Positions 35,029-47,418 are shown, counted from the first letter of the stretch. The stretch: 64,000 nt of DNA from Dendrocalamus latiflorus (GCA_017311315.1 CM029636.1:22623139-22687138); one strand, 5' to 3'. The notes: generated by a model not told the origin, from the letters alone. Numbers and translations are program-made.

Positions 35029-37381
35029 CTACCTCTCATTCCAATTGTGAGTGGTTTTAGAATCTATGCTTGCCATACATTTTTAAGTTTGATCATCAAT
35101 ATATAAATAATTACCAAGATAAACAACATAAAATTGATATTACTAATCCATTATGAAATATACTTTCATAATGTATAGTTATTTTTATTTGAAACATCAC
35201 ATTTTCATAGAAATTGATAATCAAAGTTGTAGGATCGATGCCGGCAATTAGAGGGAGGTAAATGATTTCTGAAACTTCTTCCCCTTCGGTATTTAATCTT
35301 TACTCGAATGACTATGAAGTCACCAAGTTCATATTATACCACTTGGACTTATCAAGGCAAAGCTAGAAACCCGAGATAACAAAATCGACAACCTTCAATT
35401 GAAGGCGGTCAGACCGCAGGACATGGGCCGATCTGAATGCACTCGACCGGTTTGACTGTCGGTATGAAGCCGGTCTGACTATTGGAGCAGGGCCGGTCTG
35501 TCCGGTCCCCTGTTCCTTGTCTGAAAGCATCTTGGGACAAAAGCTTAAAACTCAAGAATTTCCCAAATCTCATCTAAAAAAATTCAAATTTTGCTTAAGA
35601 CTTGCTTAAGTCATTAGGAACCAAAACCAATAAAAAATCATAAGGTTTTTGGGCTTAAGTCTATTGAATTGAAGAGAATCGAATATAGGTTACAAGAACA
35701 TCAAAAACCCTAAATCCCAAATTACTTCTTGCTCATGAGGTTCTAAGGCATGATGACTTCTAAATCTATTTTCACTTGTCCTAGTAAGGTAAATCAGTCA
35801 AGAGGCCGAACTAGAGCAATCACAAATGCAGAATCACCAATCAAACTTAAGAACAAGTAAAACAAGCAAGAACACAAAAAGCACATTATTGAGACAACTT
35901 TGATTGATTTTGAGTATAGGAAGATGTTTACATGCTCATGGATAATTACAAGGTGCAGCCATACCACCACTATTTTCTCTCTCTCAAACCTTATCTCTTG
36001 CAACCATAGAAGGAGACAAAGGTGGAAGATGAAACCTATCCCCTAGAATCCTTGATCCATCCACCTTCTCTCCTCCCCTTTAAACAACTAGCACACATAC
36101 AACCATAATGGATCCAACTCAAGAAAACCTGGGAACCTATCAACCCTAATTAACATGGGTTTTACACACTCACACATGTTTTTTAAAGCGCTTACAACAC
36201 TCAACCCTCTAACATCTTAGGGATCGATTCACTTGCAATTCCAGCTTTCTTGACCTAAACCACTTCTCCTTTACGCCTCCTCACATCGCGGTTTTGATCA
36301 AGTCACCAACTCCGATATTTGGTCAACTACCAAAATATCCCTGACGAAACTTTCGGGCATCTTCCCTTGACTCCGTCGTTGCCTTCACCTCAAAGCATCT
36401 CTGCATGCTTGGACACGTAGCCCGTAGTGTCCAATGATCAATCATCATGTCTTCACACATTCAATCTCCCCCAATCGTCTCTACGTATATTGGCCTTGTC
36501 ACTTAGGGCACCACATGCACCAACTCATCTCGCCATGATCTTTGTCTTTTCTATATTCCTGTTTGAGCCATATAGCCTCACCTGGACTTACATGACCACT
36601 CTGGGCCTCAGCTTCCCCACCTAATCCTAGTCCATTGCCGTCGATTGCTACGTCCTCCAAGCCACTGCATATCCAAAGACCAAGCAACTATTTTGAGCAT
36701 AAGTTTCAAGCACTTAACTTACGTTAGCCAAACCAATGCACCATGTAATGTAATATAACCATGACCAAAGAACCAAGATCATCCAAAGATCAATTCTCCC
36801 AATGTCCTCCTCTGTCTGTCTGATCGCCACCACCATGTTGGTCGGACCGCACCGGTCTGACCACCATGGTCTTACTGATTAGACAACCCTAGGCTCCCAA
36901 CTAAGTCCGCAAAAAGATCCTCCCTCGACTTTCTGGTAAAATTCTGTCTAGTTTGCCTCACAACTTCATTTCTTGTGAAACTTAGTGCAAACTCATCCCC
37001 AAATAATCCCTCACATTAATTTAGTCCAGAAACCCTAAAAATCCACAAGAAGTTTCGAGGCCGGTACGATCGCTCATCTAATGCCGGTCGGACTAGTCTG
37101 CCCATTTTCAACTAAGACTAAACTGACCGGTGTGACTGGCCCTATAGGGCGGTCAAACCGCCCATGCATAGTGGTCTAATCGACTCTATAAATCGGTCAG
37201 TCCGTCCCCACTTCCAAGCACTGAAATTTGAGGAGCTTTTTGCACAACCAAAATTCAACTCAACAAATGTGCTAATTGTTTATCACATATTTACCGGTGA
37301 CATCTCATATGGTCTCTCAAAAGTGTTACCTTGCAGATCGTGCCAATGTACAAAATGATTTATGTTTCGAATCAGAGGGAG
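35029..37381. mobile_element. Stowaway-like MITE split by a solo LTR
   Basis: The left end CTACCTCTCATTCCAATTGT and right end (reversed) CTCCCTCTGATTCGAAACAT are Stowaway-type ends, with TA on both flanks (35027-35028, 37382-37383). Only about 260 bp belong to the MITE. The rest is the inserted element 35228-37319. Confidence 0.78.
35228..37319. repeat. Solo LTR (2.1 kb) with AAAGT duplication
   Basis: It starts TGTAGGATCG and ends GGTCTCTCA, and is flanked by AAAGT on both sides (35223-35227, 37320-37324). No PBS, PPT or coding text is found within, so it looks like a solo LTR left by recombination. Near both ends it carries many copies of a GGTCTGACCGG-like motif (about 35400-35510 and 36835-36870, 37060-37200). 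Orientation is not clear. Confidence 0.75.
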
Positions 37382-37484
37382 TAGGAATTGGATTCCCTCT
37401 TTATTATTTGCTTAACAACCTCAATGTTATGTGCAATAACTTCATTTATTCTTGGAATGAAATTAGGACAACTATAATTTTATA

Positions 37485-37992
37485 CTCACTCCAGTCACAA
37501 AATACATGTCATAGCTCCACTCCATTGGGCTTAAGCTTCAAGCATCTAGCTTTTAGTTTCTAACTTCTTAATTTCATCTTTTTCTGACTTTTTGGCTTAT
37601 TTTGGGGCTTTTTTTTCCTTTTCTTTTCTTTCGTATTCCTTTGCATTGTCCGTGATGATATAATATTTTTTATTTTTTTAGTTTTTTAAATTTAATTATA
37701 TAAAAAAGCTACTAGCTGCTATAATGCAAAATAATCCTCAAACAGTGCAAGAAAGCTAAAAGCTTAAGCTTTAAGCTCAAATGAGCACTAGACATCGACA
37801 CGATCCCCAAAATACCACTTTGATCACTAATTTCTATTGTAATATATTTATATATTTATAAAACCTTATAAGTTATAATATTATGAAAGTACGTATATCT
37901 TATATAAATATTTAAAAAGATACCAATAACCAGCGTTTTAAAAGTTTGAGTGCACGTATCTCAAGACGACTTATATTTGTGACCGAAGGGAG
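37485..37992. mobile_element. Second Stowaway-like MITE, with another MITE nested inside
   Basis: Ends CTCACTCCAGTCACAAAATA and, reversed, CTCCCTTCGGTCACAAATAT, flanked by TA (37483-37484 and 37993-37994). Inside, about 37515-37790, lies a second palindromic element with ends around ATTGGGCTTAAGC and GCTTTAAGCTCAAAT, itself AT-rich. Confidence 0.8.
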
Positions 37993-37997
37993 TATAT

Positions 37998-38243
37998 GTT
38001 ATGGGTATTGATAAACATCATCTGGATGTTTTCTTTCTAACTATCATCCAGATTTGTGACCGTTGGATTAGAGATCCAAGGGCCACAAATTCTCCCCACC
38101 CCCTTCAAAAAAAATTCACCCCCCTCCAAAAAAATTCTCCCCCTCCAAAAAAAGAGACGTTGGATCTCTAATCCAACGGTCCGAAATTTGGATAATTGTT
38201 TAGAAGAAAACATCCGGGTGATACCTATATACACCCGTATGTT
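37998..38243. mobile_element. Foldback element with C-rich loop
   Basis: Long inverted arms (GACCGTTGGATTAGAGATCC on the left, its complement on the right, extending to ATGTTTTCTT) flank a short loop of CCCCCTCCAAAAAAA-type repeats (about 38090-38155). It abuts the Stowaway at 37992. Confidence 0.75.
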
Positions 38244-39025
38244 ATTATATCTGAACATGTTATATATTACCTATCAATCAATGAATTAACCATCGACAAA
38301 GCATAAAAAAGTCCAAATGCATGACAATTATTAACATCTAAGGTTGTGGCAAAGTCCTGTAGCACTGTAGTAGTATCGAGTAATCTATCTATATGGTATA
38401 GCAACAGCAATCAGACGCATACCATTAGTTCTTTAATATAGGATGGTTTACACATGTAACCCTGCTGCGCAGTACTAGTAGTCATGGGAAAATACAAAGA
38501 AAAAAAAAGAGAAGCTACTGTTCATTCAGATATGTCTTTCGTGTTTCTCCTGAGCTACTGTTCATTGATATTTGTCTTTTGTGTTTCTCCTTACATACGC
38601 CTTTTTTTTTAAGTTGAATTTTTGCATGATGCTAGATAATATTATACCCTATCTAACCAGCTATTTTCATGACCATTTACGTCATTTTTCGAATGGAGGT
38701 AGCACCAGGAAGCACAGGAAATGTCCTCGTGAATACCCTTCCAACTTAAGACACAAAGGCTAGATTGACACAAGCATGTCAACAACCTAGATGGAAGGCC
38801 CAACCGGCCACACATCATCAAGATCATTGATCTTTCGAGTTTATTTACTCTTCCAAATCCAACGTAGCAATCATGTCAAGCTACTATTACAACAACTCTT
38901 CCACCTCTCGCCTCCTCTTTTGATCAAAAGTCTTAGTAGCATTCAACACCAAAAACATAATTAAGCTTTTAGTACAATTCATCTCCATATACAAATGCTT
39001 ATAAAATTTAATCAAAAAGTAATGG
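38244..39025. other. Gene-free region downstream of the dirigent gene
   Basis: AT-rich. A tandem duplication of about 40 bp (AGCTACTGTTCATT core) lies at 38513-38593. The part near 38850-39025 is presumably 3' UTR of the - strand dirigent gene. Confidence 0.5.
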
Positions 39026-39565
39026 TCAGTGCTTGATGAAGACGTTGTACTCGACGGTGGCGTCGCCGGTCTTGATGTCCAAGGTGTGCGTCCTGGCCTG
39101 CGCGTACCCGCGTGCCCACCTGAAGACGCCGGTGCCGCCGACGACGGCCATCTCCCGGACGGCGGTGAACACCTCGTTGCGGCCCATGATGGCGACGCTG
39201 CTGCCGTTGTACCTGCCGCCCTGGAACACGAAGTTCATGTTCATGAGCAGCGCCACCGCGTCCTTGCCGGCGCTGATGTACGTGCCCTGCGCGCGCCCCA
39301 CGGCCCTGGACGACTGGAGGTCGGGCCCCTCGGTGAGCGGGTCGTCGATGACCACCACGGCGCCGAACGACGTCTTGGAGGTGCTGGTCACCGCCGCGCT
39401 GGCCACCTGCACCGCCGTCGGGCTGGGCCCGCTCACCACGTCGTGCCAGTACACCTTGATGTGCGTCTCCTTGTCGCCTGTCCCTGCCGCCGACGCGATC
39501 TGCATGGCCGGCGCCGCGACGGCGATGAGGAGGACGACGACGAAGAGCACGTCGACGGCGGCCAT
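39026..39565 (-). CDS. Dirigent protein, single exon
   Basis: Dirigent proteins direct stereoselective coupling of phenoxy radicals in lignan/lignin formation in the apoplast. The ATG at 39565 gives 179 residues and TGA at 39026-39028, a normal length. Residues 1-26 (MAAVDVLFVVVLLIAVAAPA) are a signal peptide. The dirigent domain follows: THIKVYWHDVVSGPSPTAVQ, FGAVVVIDDPLTEGPDLQSS, VGRAQGTYISAGKDAVALL, MNFVFQGGRYNGSSVAIMGR, MAVVGGTGVFRWARGYAQAR, ending ATVEYNVFIKH. High GC in the third codon position and lack of introns are typical of grass members. I chose this ATG because it starts the signal peptide; the frame extends 14 codons upstream without another ATG. Substrate specificity cannot be told. 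Confidence 0.95.
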   Translation of the reverse strand: MAAVDVLFVVVLLIAVAAPAMQIASAAGTGDKETHIKVYWHDVVSGPSPTAVQVASAAVTSTSKTSFGAVVVIDDPLTEGPDLQSSRAVGRAQGTYISAGKDAVALLMNMNFVFQGGRYNGSSVAIMGRNEVFTAVREMAVVGGTGVFRWARGYAQARTHTLDIKTGDATVEYNVFIKH

Positions 39566-39653
39566 GGCTGCTGCTGCTCTGTGGAAAGTGTATGTGTGCC
39601 CTTGCAATGAGGATGTGTGCGTGTGTGTTTATGCAGGTGGGCGGGCGTGAGAG

Positions 39654-39661
39654 CATTTATA
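39654..39661 (-). promoter_or_regulatory. TATA box of the dirigent gene
   Basis: TATAAATG on the - strand, 89 nt upstream of the start codon, a usual plant spacing. Confidence 0.7.
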
Positions 39662-39966
39662 CATGCGTGGCGTGTTGCTTTCGCCGTGGACGTCCGGTAC
39701 AAGAGGAGCTTTTTGGGATGAGTTGACGGTTGGGGTGGCGTGTTGGGGTGGTTGCGAAGAGCTTTTGGGGGTGTTGGGGTGGTGCGAAGAGCTTTTGGGA
39801 GCATGTTAGGTGGGTTGTTTTGAACTCATGATTTATGGTTTACTAACTAAATACCTGTATGTTGCTATGAATTTTTAAAAATTATCATGCTATATGTTTT
39901 AAAACTTATGGGTGGTAAAAAATTTTAGAATATGCATACAAACATATTCTAAAAGTTTTTAAATCT
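39662..39966. other. Upstream region of the dirigent gene
   Basis: A short direct repeat, GCGAAGAGCTTTTGGG, occurs at about 39754 and 39784 within a GTTGGGGTGG-rich stretch. Further left is AT-rich sequence with a small hairpin around 39930-39960. No gene. Confidence 0.45.
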
Positions 39967-40450
39967 GGCAAATAAGTCGAAAGTCGTCGATTACACCTCG
40001 TGGTCATAAGTCAGAAGATATCGACTACACCTCGTGGTCGTAAGTCGGAAGCCACCGACCATTGCGTATGATCGTAGGTTGGGAGCGGTCGACCATCACT
40101 GGTGGTCGTAAGTTGGCAGCAGTCAACGATCGATCGTGGTCCTAAATCAGGAGCCTTCGACAATGGCTCATGATCGTACATCGGAAGCCGACGACCATTG
40201 TTTGTGGTCGTAAGTCGGAAGCCATCGAGGATACCTCGTGGTCGTAAGTCGGAACACATTGACCAGCGCTCATAGTCGTAAGTCGAAAGACATCGACCAC
40301 ACCTTGTGGTCGTAAGTCGAAACACATCGACCAGTGCTCATGGTCGTAAATTAGAAGCCGTCGATCACACCTCGTGGTCGTAAGTTAGAAGCCGTCGACC
40401 ATCGTGCGTGATCGTAGGTCAGGAGCGGTCGACCATCGCTAGTGGTCATA
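39967..40450 (+). repeat. Degenerate minisatellite, GTGGTCGTAAGTCGGAAGCC type
   Basis: About 12 units of roughly 40 bp, each containing GTGGTCGTAAGTCGGAAGC and a variable CATCGACCA part. ORFs through it come from the repeat. Confidence 0.85.
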
Positions 40451-40504
40451 CGTTGGCAGGCCTCCGGTGCGCTTGTGCCCTGTTGCCCGACTGCCGGCAC
40501 CAGC

Positions 40505-42060
40505 TTGCTCGGCCTCAATTTTGACCACGGCCCCGACTTCGACCACTGCCCCCTTCGACTTCGACCACTACCCCCCTTCAACCATTGTCCCATTCGACCA
40601 CGACCCTTCGACGTCAACCACTTCCCCTTTCGACCACAACCCCTTCGACCATGGCTTCGACTTCGAGGGTGGGGAGCTTGATCTTAGGGGTGACCTAGGG
40701 GTAGGCGACAAGGATGTCCAACTGGAGGGGAACTCGTAGTGGTCAAGGTTGTGGATGAACCAGCAAGTGCCCTCCGGGTTGGCGCTACGATTATGACCAT
40801 GACCACTACGACCACATCCACGGGCACTACAACTACAACCATAACTGCGACTTCGACCACTACCCCCTTTGACTTCGAGCACTGCCCCCTTCAACTTCGA
40901 CCACTGCTCCCTTCAACCAATGTCCCCTTCGATCACGGCCCTTCGATATCGACCACTTCCCTCTTTGACCATGGTTTCGACAACGATTATAGATATTCGA
41001 CCTCGACCACTGTCTCCATCGACCATAGCCCTTTGACGACTACGTCCCTTTGACGCTGACCACTTCCCTCCTCGACAATGGCCCCCTTCAACCATGGATT
41101 TGACATCGACCAAGGATCTTCGACTTTGACCATGGATATTCGATTTCGACCACTGCCCCCTTCGACCACGGCCTTTCGACGTCGACCACTTCCCCCTTCA
41201 ACCACGGATCTTCGACTTCAGCCACGGATCTGCGACTTCGATCTACCCCCTTCGACCACTATCCCCTTCGACCACGGCTCTTTGATGTCGACAACTTTCC
41301 CCTTTCACCACCGTCCCCTTCGACCATGGCCCTTCGATGTCAACCATTGTTCCCTTCGACCACGGCCCTTTGACATCAACCACGGCTTCGACTTCGACCA
41401 CTATCCCCTTCAATGACCACAACTCTTTGATGTCGACCACTTCCCCCTTCGACCACCGCCCCTTCGACCACGGTATCGACTTCGACCATGGATCTTCGAC
41501 TTCGGCCACAGCTCCCTTCGACCACGGCCTAGACGTCGACCATGGCCTTTCGACTTCAACCGCGGACCAACTTTGTCTATGGCCCTTCGATTTCGATCAC
41601 TGCCCCTTCGACCACTATCCCCTTCGACCACGGATTGGACTTCGATCACGACCCTTCCACTTCGACTACGGCCCTTCGACTTCATCCACGGCCCTTTGAC
41701 TTTGACCACTGCCCCTTCGACCACGGTTTGGACTTCGACCATGACCCTTCAACTTTGACCATGGCCTGACTTCAACCATAGCCCTTCGACTTCGACCATG
41801 GACCGACTTCGTCCACAGCCCTTCAACTTCGACCACTGCCCCTTTCGACCATTGTCCCCTTTGACCACGGCTTGGACTTCGACCACAGCTCTTCGACTTC
41901 GACCACAGCCTGACTTAGACCACGACCCTTTGATTTTGACCACCGCCCCTTCGACCACGGTTTCGACTTCGACCACGGATCTTTGACTTCAGCCACAGCC
42001 CCTTCAACCACGGCTTTGACTTCAACTATGGCCCCTCGACCATGGCCCCATTCAACCATG
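40505..42060 (+). repeat. Degenerate minisatellite, TTCGACCACGGCC type (1.5 kb)
   Basis: A long array of short, irregular units (about 18-30 bp) built of CTTCGACTTCGACCAC, CCCTTCGACCACGG and variants. The core CGACCAC is the complement of GTGGTCG in the neighbouring array. A non-repeat island at about 40665-40800 interrupts it. Many frames stay open through the array on both strands, which is an effect of the repeat and not evidence for genes. Confidence 0.88.
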
Positions 42061-42359
42061 GCACTAACTTCAACGATCAGCTTGGGAGAGAAAAATCGCC
42101 AAACAGTGCGACGGGCTCCAAGCGAAGAGCAGGAGGTAGAGAGGCTCACCGGGCAAACAACTGCTAGGCGGCGGTGGCGGGGGGAGAGCCACGTGGGTGG
42201 GCGTAGTAAGAGGAAGCTGCCGCCATCGTCGAGTGCCCTTTTCTTTGATCCACTAGCCGCTGTCGCTGAGTGCCATTCTCTCTGATCCACCGGCCGCTGT
42301 CACCGAGCGTCGTACCGCTGGTTGGAGGGGTGATGGGAGATAGAATTGGTGGTGACGCC

Positions 42360-42712
42360 CTGGGGAAAGTTGGGGGACTGTGACCAAACGCTACCGCGCG
42401 GGAAAGGAATTGGTGGTGGTGCTGAGGAGAAGGAGGCGCGACATGAGGGTTCGGGGGAGAAGGAGGCGGCGGTTGCAGGAGGTAGAGGTGGAGAGGCGGC
42501 GGTGGGAAGATGGGGAGAGGAGGCGATGAGCAAATGTGTTGGGGAGGCAACGACGAGGGAATGCAATGCTGCTAGGGGAAGTTGGGGACTGTGGCCAGAT
42601 GCTGCCGTACGAGGAAGGAATTGGTGGTAGCGTCGAGGAGGAGGCCCGACATGAGGGTTCGGGGGAGAGAAGGAGACAGCGGTTGCGGGAGGTGGAGTGG
42701 TTGCGGGATGCG
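42360..42712 (+). repeat. G-rich direct duplication
   Basis: About 130 bp at 42362-42490 recur at 42575-42700 (shared AAGGAATTGGTGGT, CGACATGAGGGTTCGGGGGA), period about 212 bp. The whole 42100-42780 region is GC-rich with overlapping frames but no recognised product. Confidence 0.75.
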
Positions 42713-42889
42713 GAGAATGCGGGGAAAGAGAGGAGGAGGAGCGCGGCCCACGCATCAGCCCAACCTTTTCTATGAGGAGCGGAAGAACTACCTACATGCG
42801 GATCTAGATGGTTAATCTTTGATCGGACGGCTGAGAAGAGAGGAGGGAGAATGGACCGATGCCCACCAACTCACATTTTTATAATAGTA

Positions 42890-43400
42890 AAGATAATTTA
42901 AATATTTAAATTTTGATTATTCGTAAGAGGTAGTATATACAGAAAAATAGTCGCATATGATTTTGGCCGATACAGCTGAACTCGGTTCACTTTTTATTAC
43001 AATCTTTCTATTGACCTCGTGTTAAAAAACGCACCGTTTAAAAGCTAGTTACTGTAGACAGTACAAGCATAAGCAAAAAAATAAACCTGGCTGAACCCAG
43101 CCATTATGTGCATAGCGTGTTGGGCTGGTTGCTTTCGCTGAAATCTTCGGTGAGATGCCATCATGGTGGAGGAGGAGAGACTTGGGCTAAGTTTCTTTTG
43201 GACTTATAAATTTTTATTTGAAAATTTGAATTTTGGCTATTTATAAGAGCGAGTATGAAGAGAAATATTCGCGTGTGATTTTGGTCGATATAGATACAAT
43301 CGGAACAGTGTTTATTACAATTAACTTGTAAACTCTATCTTAAAAAGATACTTTGTTTAAAAGCTAATTACTATAAAAAGTCAAACTATAAATCTAAAAA
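42890..43400. mobile_element. Two copies of one MITE family in direct orientation
   Basis: Segments 42890-43080 and 43190-43400 share the order AATTTTGATTATTCGTAAGA-like start, CGCATATGATTTTGGCCGAT, TTTATTACAATC, and GTTTAAAAGCTAGTTACTGTA. Related copies occur at about 56800 and, inverted, 57050-57250. No coding. Confidence 0.65.
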
Positions 43401-43639
43401 ACCCACCCTTGAATCCTAATTAAAAAGATGCCGCCATGGAAAGTACACAAAGTAATAGGGTTCATACATGTATCTCAAAGCTAGCTAGATGGCTACCAGG
43501 CATGCGGAAATAGAAAAATCTATGAATGTTTAGCACCGGTTTGGCCTGCTCTTTTTAGTTTATAACTTATAATTTGTTTCAAAATAAATAAATAGAATGA
43601 TTCTTTTACTATTGATATATCTCAGAATATATTTCACAA

Positions 43640-44600
43640 CCGTCTTATGTTTAGAGGTTGGGCTTTCCATGAAGCAACTCACATAGCCGACTGCGAAAGT
43701 AATATCGGGTTTTGTGTACAAGATATCTTAAACTACCCACAATGCTTTTATACCAAGTAACATCAACAGGAGGATTCTCACTTACTTTACTCAATTTGAG
43801 TCTTGCTTCCATGGGAACATGACACAAGTTAGACTTCTCCATCCCATTCTTCTTCAGTATCTTCTTAGAATAAGTCGTTTACTTCAAAGTGATCCCTGCA
43901 TTGCCTTGATCTACCTCTATACCCAAATAGTAGCACAACAGAACAAGATCACTTATCTTGAACAAAGTTTTCATCTCCTTTTTGAATTTTCTAACCTCAT
44001 GTGTGTGAGTTCCCGTGATAATTAAATCATCAACATACACACCAATTAGTAAAATGTTTGAGCTAGTACCTTTCCTGTATATAGCAGGTTCTGATGGACA
44101 TTTCTTGAACTCCAGTATCATGCGACTGCTATTCAATTTGGAGTTCCATGCCCTCGGAGCTTGGTGCAGCCCGTATAGAGTCTTCTCAAGTTTTTTATGA
44201 CTTTGTGCTTATTTTGTTCATCTACAAACCCCAAAGGTTGGACTACATACACCTCTTCCTCCAATACACCATTGAGAAAAGCTGACTTGACATCTATATG
44301 ATGTATCTCTTAGTCTTCGTGTGCTGTGATTACAATGAGCAACTGCACGGACTCAAGGCGTGCAACCGATGCATATACTTACTCAAAATCGACTCCATAC
44401 TGCTGCACATAGCCCTTGTGATGAGCCTAGCTTTGTGTTTCACAATTTTCCCATCGGAGTCCTTCTTCACCTTATAAATCCATTTCAGGCCTATCGGTTA
44501 ATGCCCAGTTGGGAGATCAATACGGCTCCACATCTGGTTTTCTTCTACCGACTTGATCTCCTCTTGCATTTCCTATCTTCAGACTGAACACTTTTATGCC
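43640..44600 (-). pseudogene. Ty1/copia reverse transcriptase/RNase H region, decayed
   Basis: On the - strand the RT is recognisable: GLKWIYKVKKDSDGKIVKHK (about 44470), then YVDDLIITG (catalytic YVDD, about 44025) and YYLGIEVDQG. It runs on to TWYKSIVGSLRYLVHKTRY toward RNase H at 43651-43842. Frameshifts and stops break it. The RNase H end and the 3' LTR are missing to the left of about 43640. Confidence 0.85.
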
Positions 44601-45163
44601 TCAATAAAACTCACCGGTTCTTCTGCGGCCAGAAGGCTCATCTCACTGAATGCGTCTGCCAAATCTTGGACTATGAATTTAAATAGATGTTGGCCAGCGT
44701 TCGATACTGACGTGGCTCTCCATCGATGTCTGAGGCATTGCTTGGTAGAGATGCCCATTTAACACCTATTGGTGTCGATGATGATGTAGTGTTGGAATGG
44801 ACTCAGTGCACACCATCATCAGTGGCCCGTCATTAGGCTCATGACTTGGCGTCTACGGTGGTGATGCCGTTGCGTCACCACACACATGAGACGATATCAA
44901 TCCACCTCCATCTCCTGTGGACATGTATGTAGTGTACTCCATAGCGAAAATATCACCAGCAGCATCCACCTCCTCGTTGCTGGACATGTCCCACTCCCAT
45001 ATTGCACCTTCATCGAACATGACATCTCATGTTACATGTACCTTGTCATTGAGAGTATCATACATCTAGTATGCCTTGGTGCCGGGTTCATACCCAAAGA
45101 ACACCATGGGAGTACTTCTATCCTCCAGTTTTTTGATGTTTGGCTTCACATTCTTGATGTAGG

Positions 45164-45800
45164 TTAAATACCCAAATGTGCGGAAATAATGCACATTCGG
45201 TTGTTTTCCATACCAGACTTCAAATGGGTTTTCCCATCAACACTTTGGGTCTGAGCATGATTTAGGATATACACCGACAGCGTGACGGCTTCTACCCAAA
45301 ACCTTTTTGGTACATCCTTTGCCTTCATCATGCTTCTCGCCATCGAGATCATGGTTTAATTGCGTCACTCGACCACGCCATTTTGCTATGACGAGTATGG
45401 CGTTGTGAGATGATGGACGATACCTCAATCTGCATAATAGTCTCCAAACTTCGCGGTCGTGAACTCTCCTCTATGATCTGTATGCAAAACACGTAGCTTC
45501 CACCCGGCCTCCAGCTCGACGCTTGCCTGGAAGTGCTTAAGAATTGTCGATACCTCATCTTTTGTCTTCATAAGCATTAGCCACATATAGCGACTAAGGT
45601 CATCGACCAAAAATAGGAAATAATGCCCGCCTCCAGGAGTTGGTGATGTAATTGGTCCGTAGAGGTCACCATGTACGAGGTCCAGCACATGATCTGCTTC
45701 GATACTTGGCCTCTTGAGGAAATAAGGCTCATCATTGCTTCCTAACCAAACAGCTTGTGCATAATTGATCCTCCTGATCAATTTGAGGAAGTCCTCGAAC
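45164..45800 (-). pseudogene. Ty1/copia integrase region, decayed
   Basis: Reads HGDLYGPITSPTPGGGHYFL and FLVDDLSRYMWLMLMKTKDE, with the integrase catalytic Asp residues, then LRVLHTDHRGEFT. A second part with frameshifts, ARSMMKAKDVPKRFWVEAV, lies at 45164-45352. Lies upstream of the RT on the same strand, as in copia. Confidence 0.85.
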
Positions 45801-46049
45801 CATCTCTTATTGAGCCAACCTCTGGAGCGAATTGAAGTTTAGATGGTCGAAATGTTCGTGCCATCGCCACGCCAATTCGCTGCTCTAGGCTGACAAGCAT
45901 ACTGGCTGCATAATGTTGAGGTTAAGCACATAAAGCCGGTTACATGTGTGGTTTACCTTGGCGAGAAGCCTCCGATCTAGGTTGCAGATCTGCATGACGC
46001 CATCCTCAATAATCGTCGGGAACCCAACCTCGTCGAGCTGCCCAACACT

Positions 46050-47418
46050 TTATGATGTTGCTAGACAGGCGAGGTATGTAGTAGATGGTCGTGAGTTCAT
46101 GATGCTCACCAGTGCGACATGTGAACATAACCATTCCACACCGTAGATTTCCACATCTAACTCGTTGCTGAACTTCATAGTTCCCTCCACCGACATATCT
46201 AGTTCGGCGAATGCCAACCGGCACCCGGTCATGTGGTTGGTCACTCTAGTGTCTAGGTACCACTTATCATCCTTCTCATCATCAACACATCCAAGATTCA
46301 CACACGTGTGGACTCATTGAGAAAAACAACCTTGGGTTCTTGTTGCAGCAGCTTTGTCAGTGCACACACTTGTGCCATTAACAGAGTAGGTTCCTCTTCT
46401 TGAACCTGTGCCACATGCTCCTGCTCCTTCCTCTCTCAGTGAGGCTTGCGACAATCTCTAGAAAAGTGCCCAAAATTGTTGCAATTAAAGCACTTTACCT
46501 TAGTTTTGTCACGTCTGCCTCTTGGAACTTCCTTCCCATCAGAGTTCCCCTTTGATTGATGCCATTGATGTCTGTGCTTTCCACAATTTTGGTCATTGCC
46601 AGACCACTAGGACTTGACTCTAGATGTGGCTATCTTAGTTTGTAGCCTACCCTTAGATCACGCCATCCACTCTTCTTCAGTCATAAGTAGGCAGCCTCCT
46701 CCTCCTCCATCATCAGCTCCCATCTGATCTTCAACAACTTTGAAGCGCCTAGTGAGCTCTTCGACCGTCATGGTGTTCAGATCGAGCATCTGTTCAATGA
46801 AAATGGCAATGTGGGAGAATTTCTATGGAACAGCCCATAGAAATTTCTTGACCACTTTGTCTTCCTCTAGTTCGTCACCGAGAATGCGAATATTATTCAC
46901 AAGCCCAATGAGACGCATGGATAAATCATCAATTTTCTCAGTCTCTTTCATCTAGATGTCTTGAAAATCTCAGCGTAGGGTCTGAACCGTTGCCTCCTGC
47001 ACACGATCAACACCCATTTGCATGGTGCGAATGACCTCCCACACCGATTTGGCCATGTTCTTGGCAGCCAACGATGCTAGCATCTCCGGCAGCACAGCCT
47101 GAAGGATGGCAACCAATGCCATCCTATCCACTTGGTAATCCGTGCCACCTGGGTTGACGGCCTTCCAGACTCCTTGAGCTTGTAGGTTCACCCTTATCAA
47201 GAGTGCCTAGTCGTTGTAGTTGGTGCGCATGAGGATGGGGTAGCACAGTATGACTCTAGCCTCCTTTGGCGCCGTCTGCACCATCATCTCTTGGCCACTG
47301 CCAAGAATCACCGCTCGACGCCCATTGGCACCAGCGAAACTTTCAGAGAGAGGAGACATCAATCTTGCACCCCATTGCATATTTGTAGGACCCGTATGAT
47401 CAAATCTTTGATACCAAA
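46050..47418 (-). pseudogene. Ty1/copia gag and protease region plus PBS, decayed
   Basis: From right to left on the - strand: a PBS-like TTTGGTATCAAAG at about 47404-47417, gag text (MIRVNLQAQGVWKAVNPGG, 46970-47200), a CCHC zinc knuckle CFNCNNFGHFSRDC (about 46450-46490), and a protease site WYLDTRVTNHMTG (about 46240, normally DTGATNHMTG). Several stops and frame changes separate these. Confidence 0.82.

Noticed and set aside
39012..39656. Frames of about 190-214 codons in other frames over the dirigent gene
   Set aside because: Shadows of a GC-rich gene. Only one frame has the signal peptide and dirigent motifs.
40505..42290. Many ORFs rich in Asp, His and Arg or in Val, Glu and Gly
   Set aside because: They are translations of the CGACCAC minisatellite in different frames.
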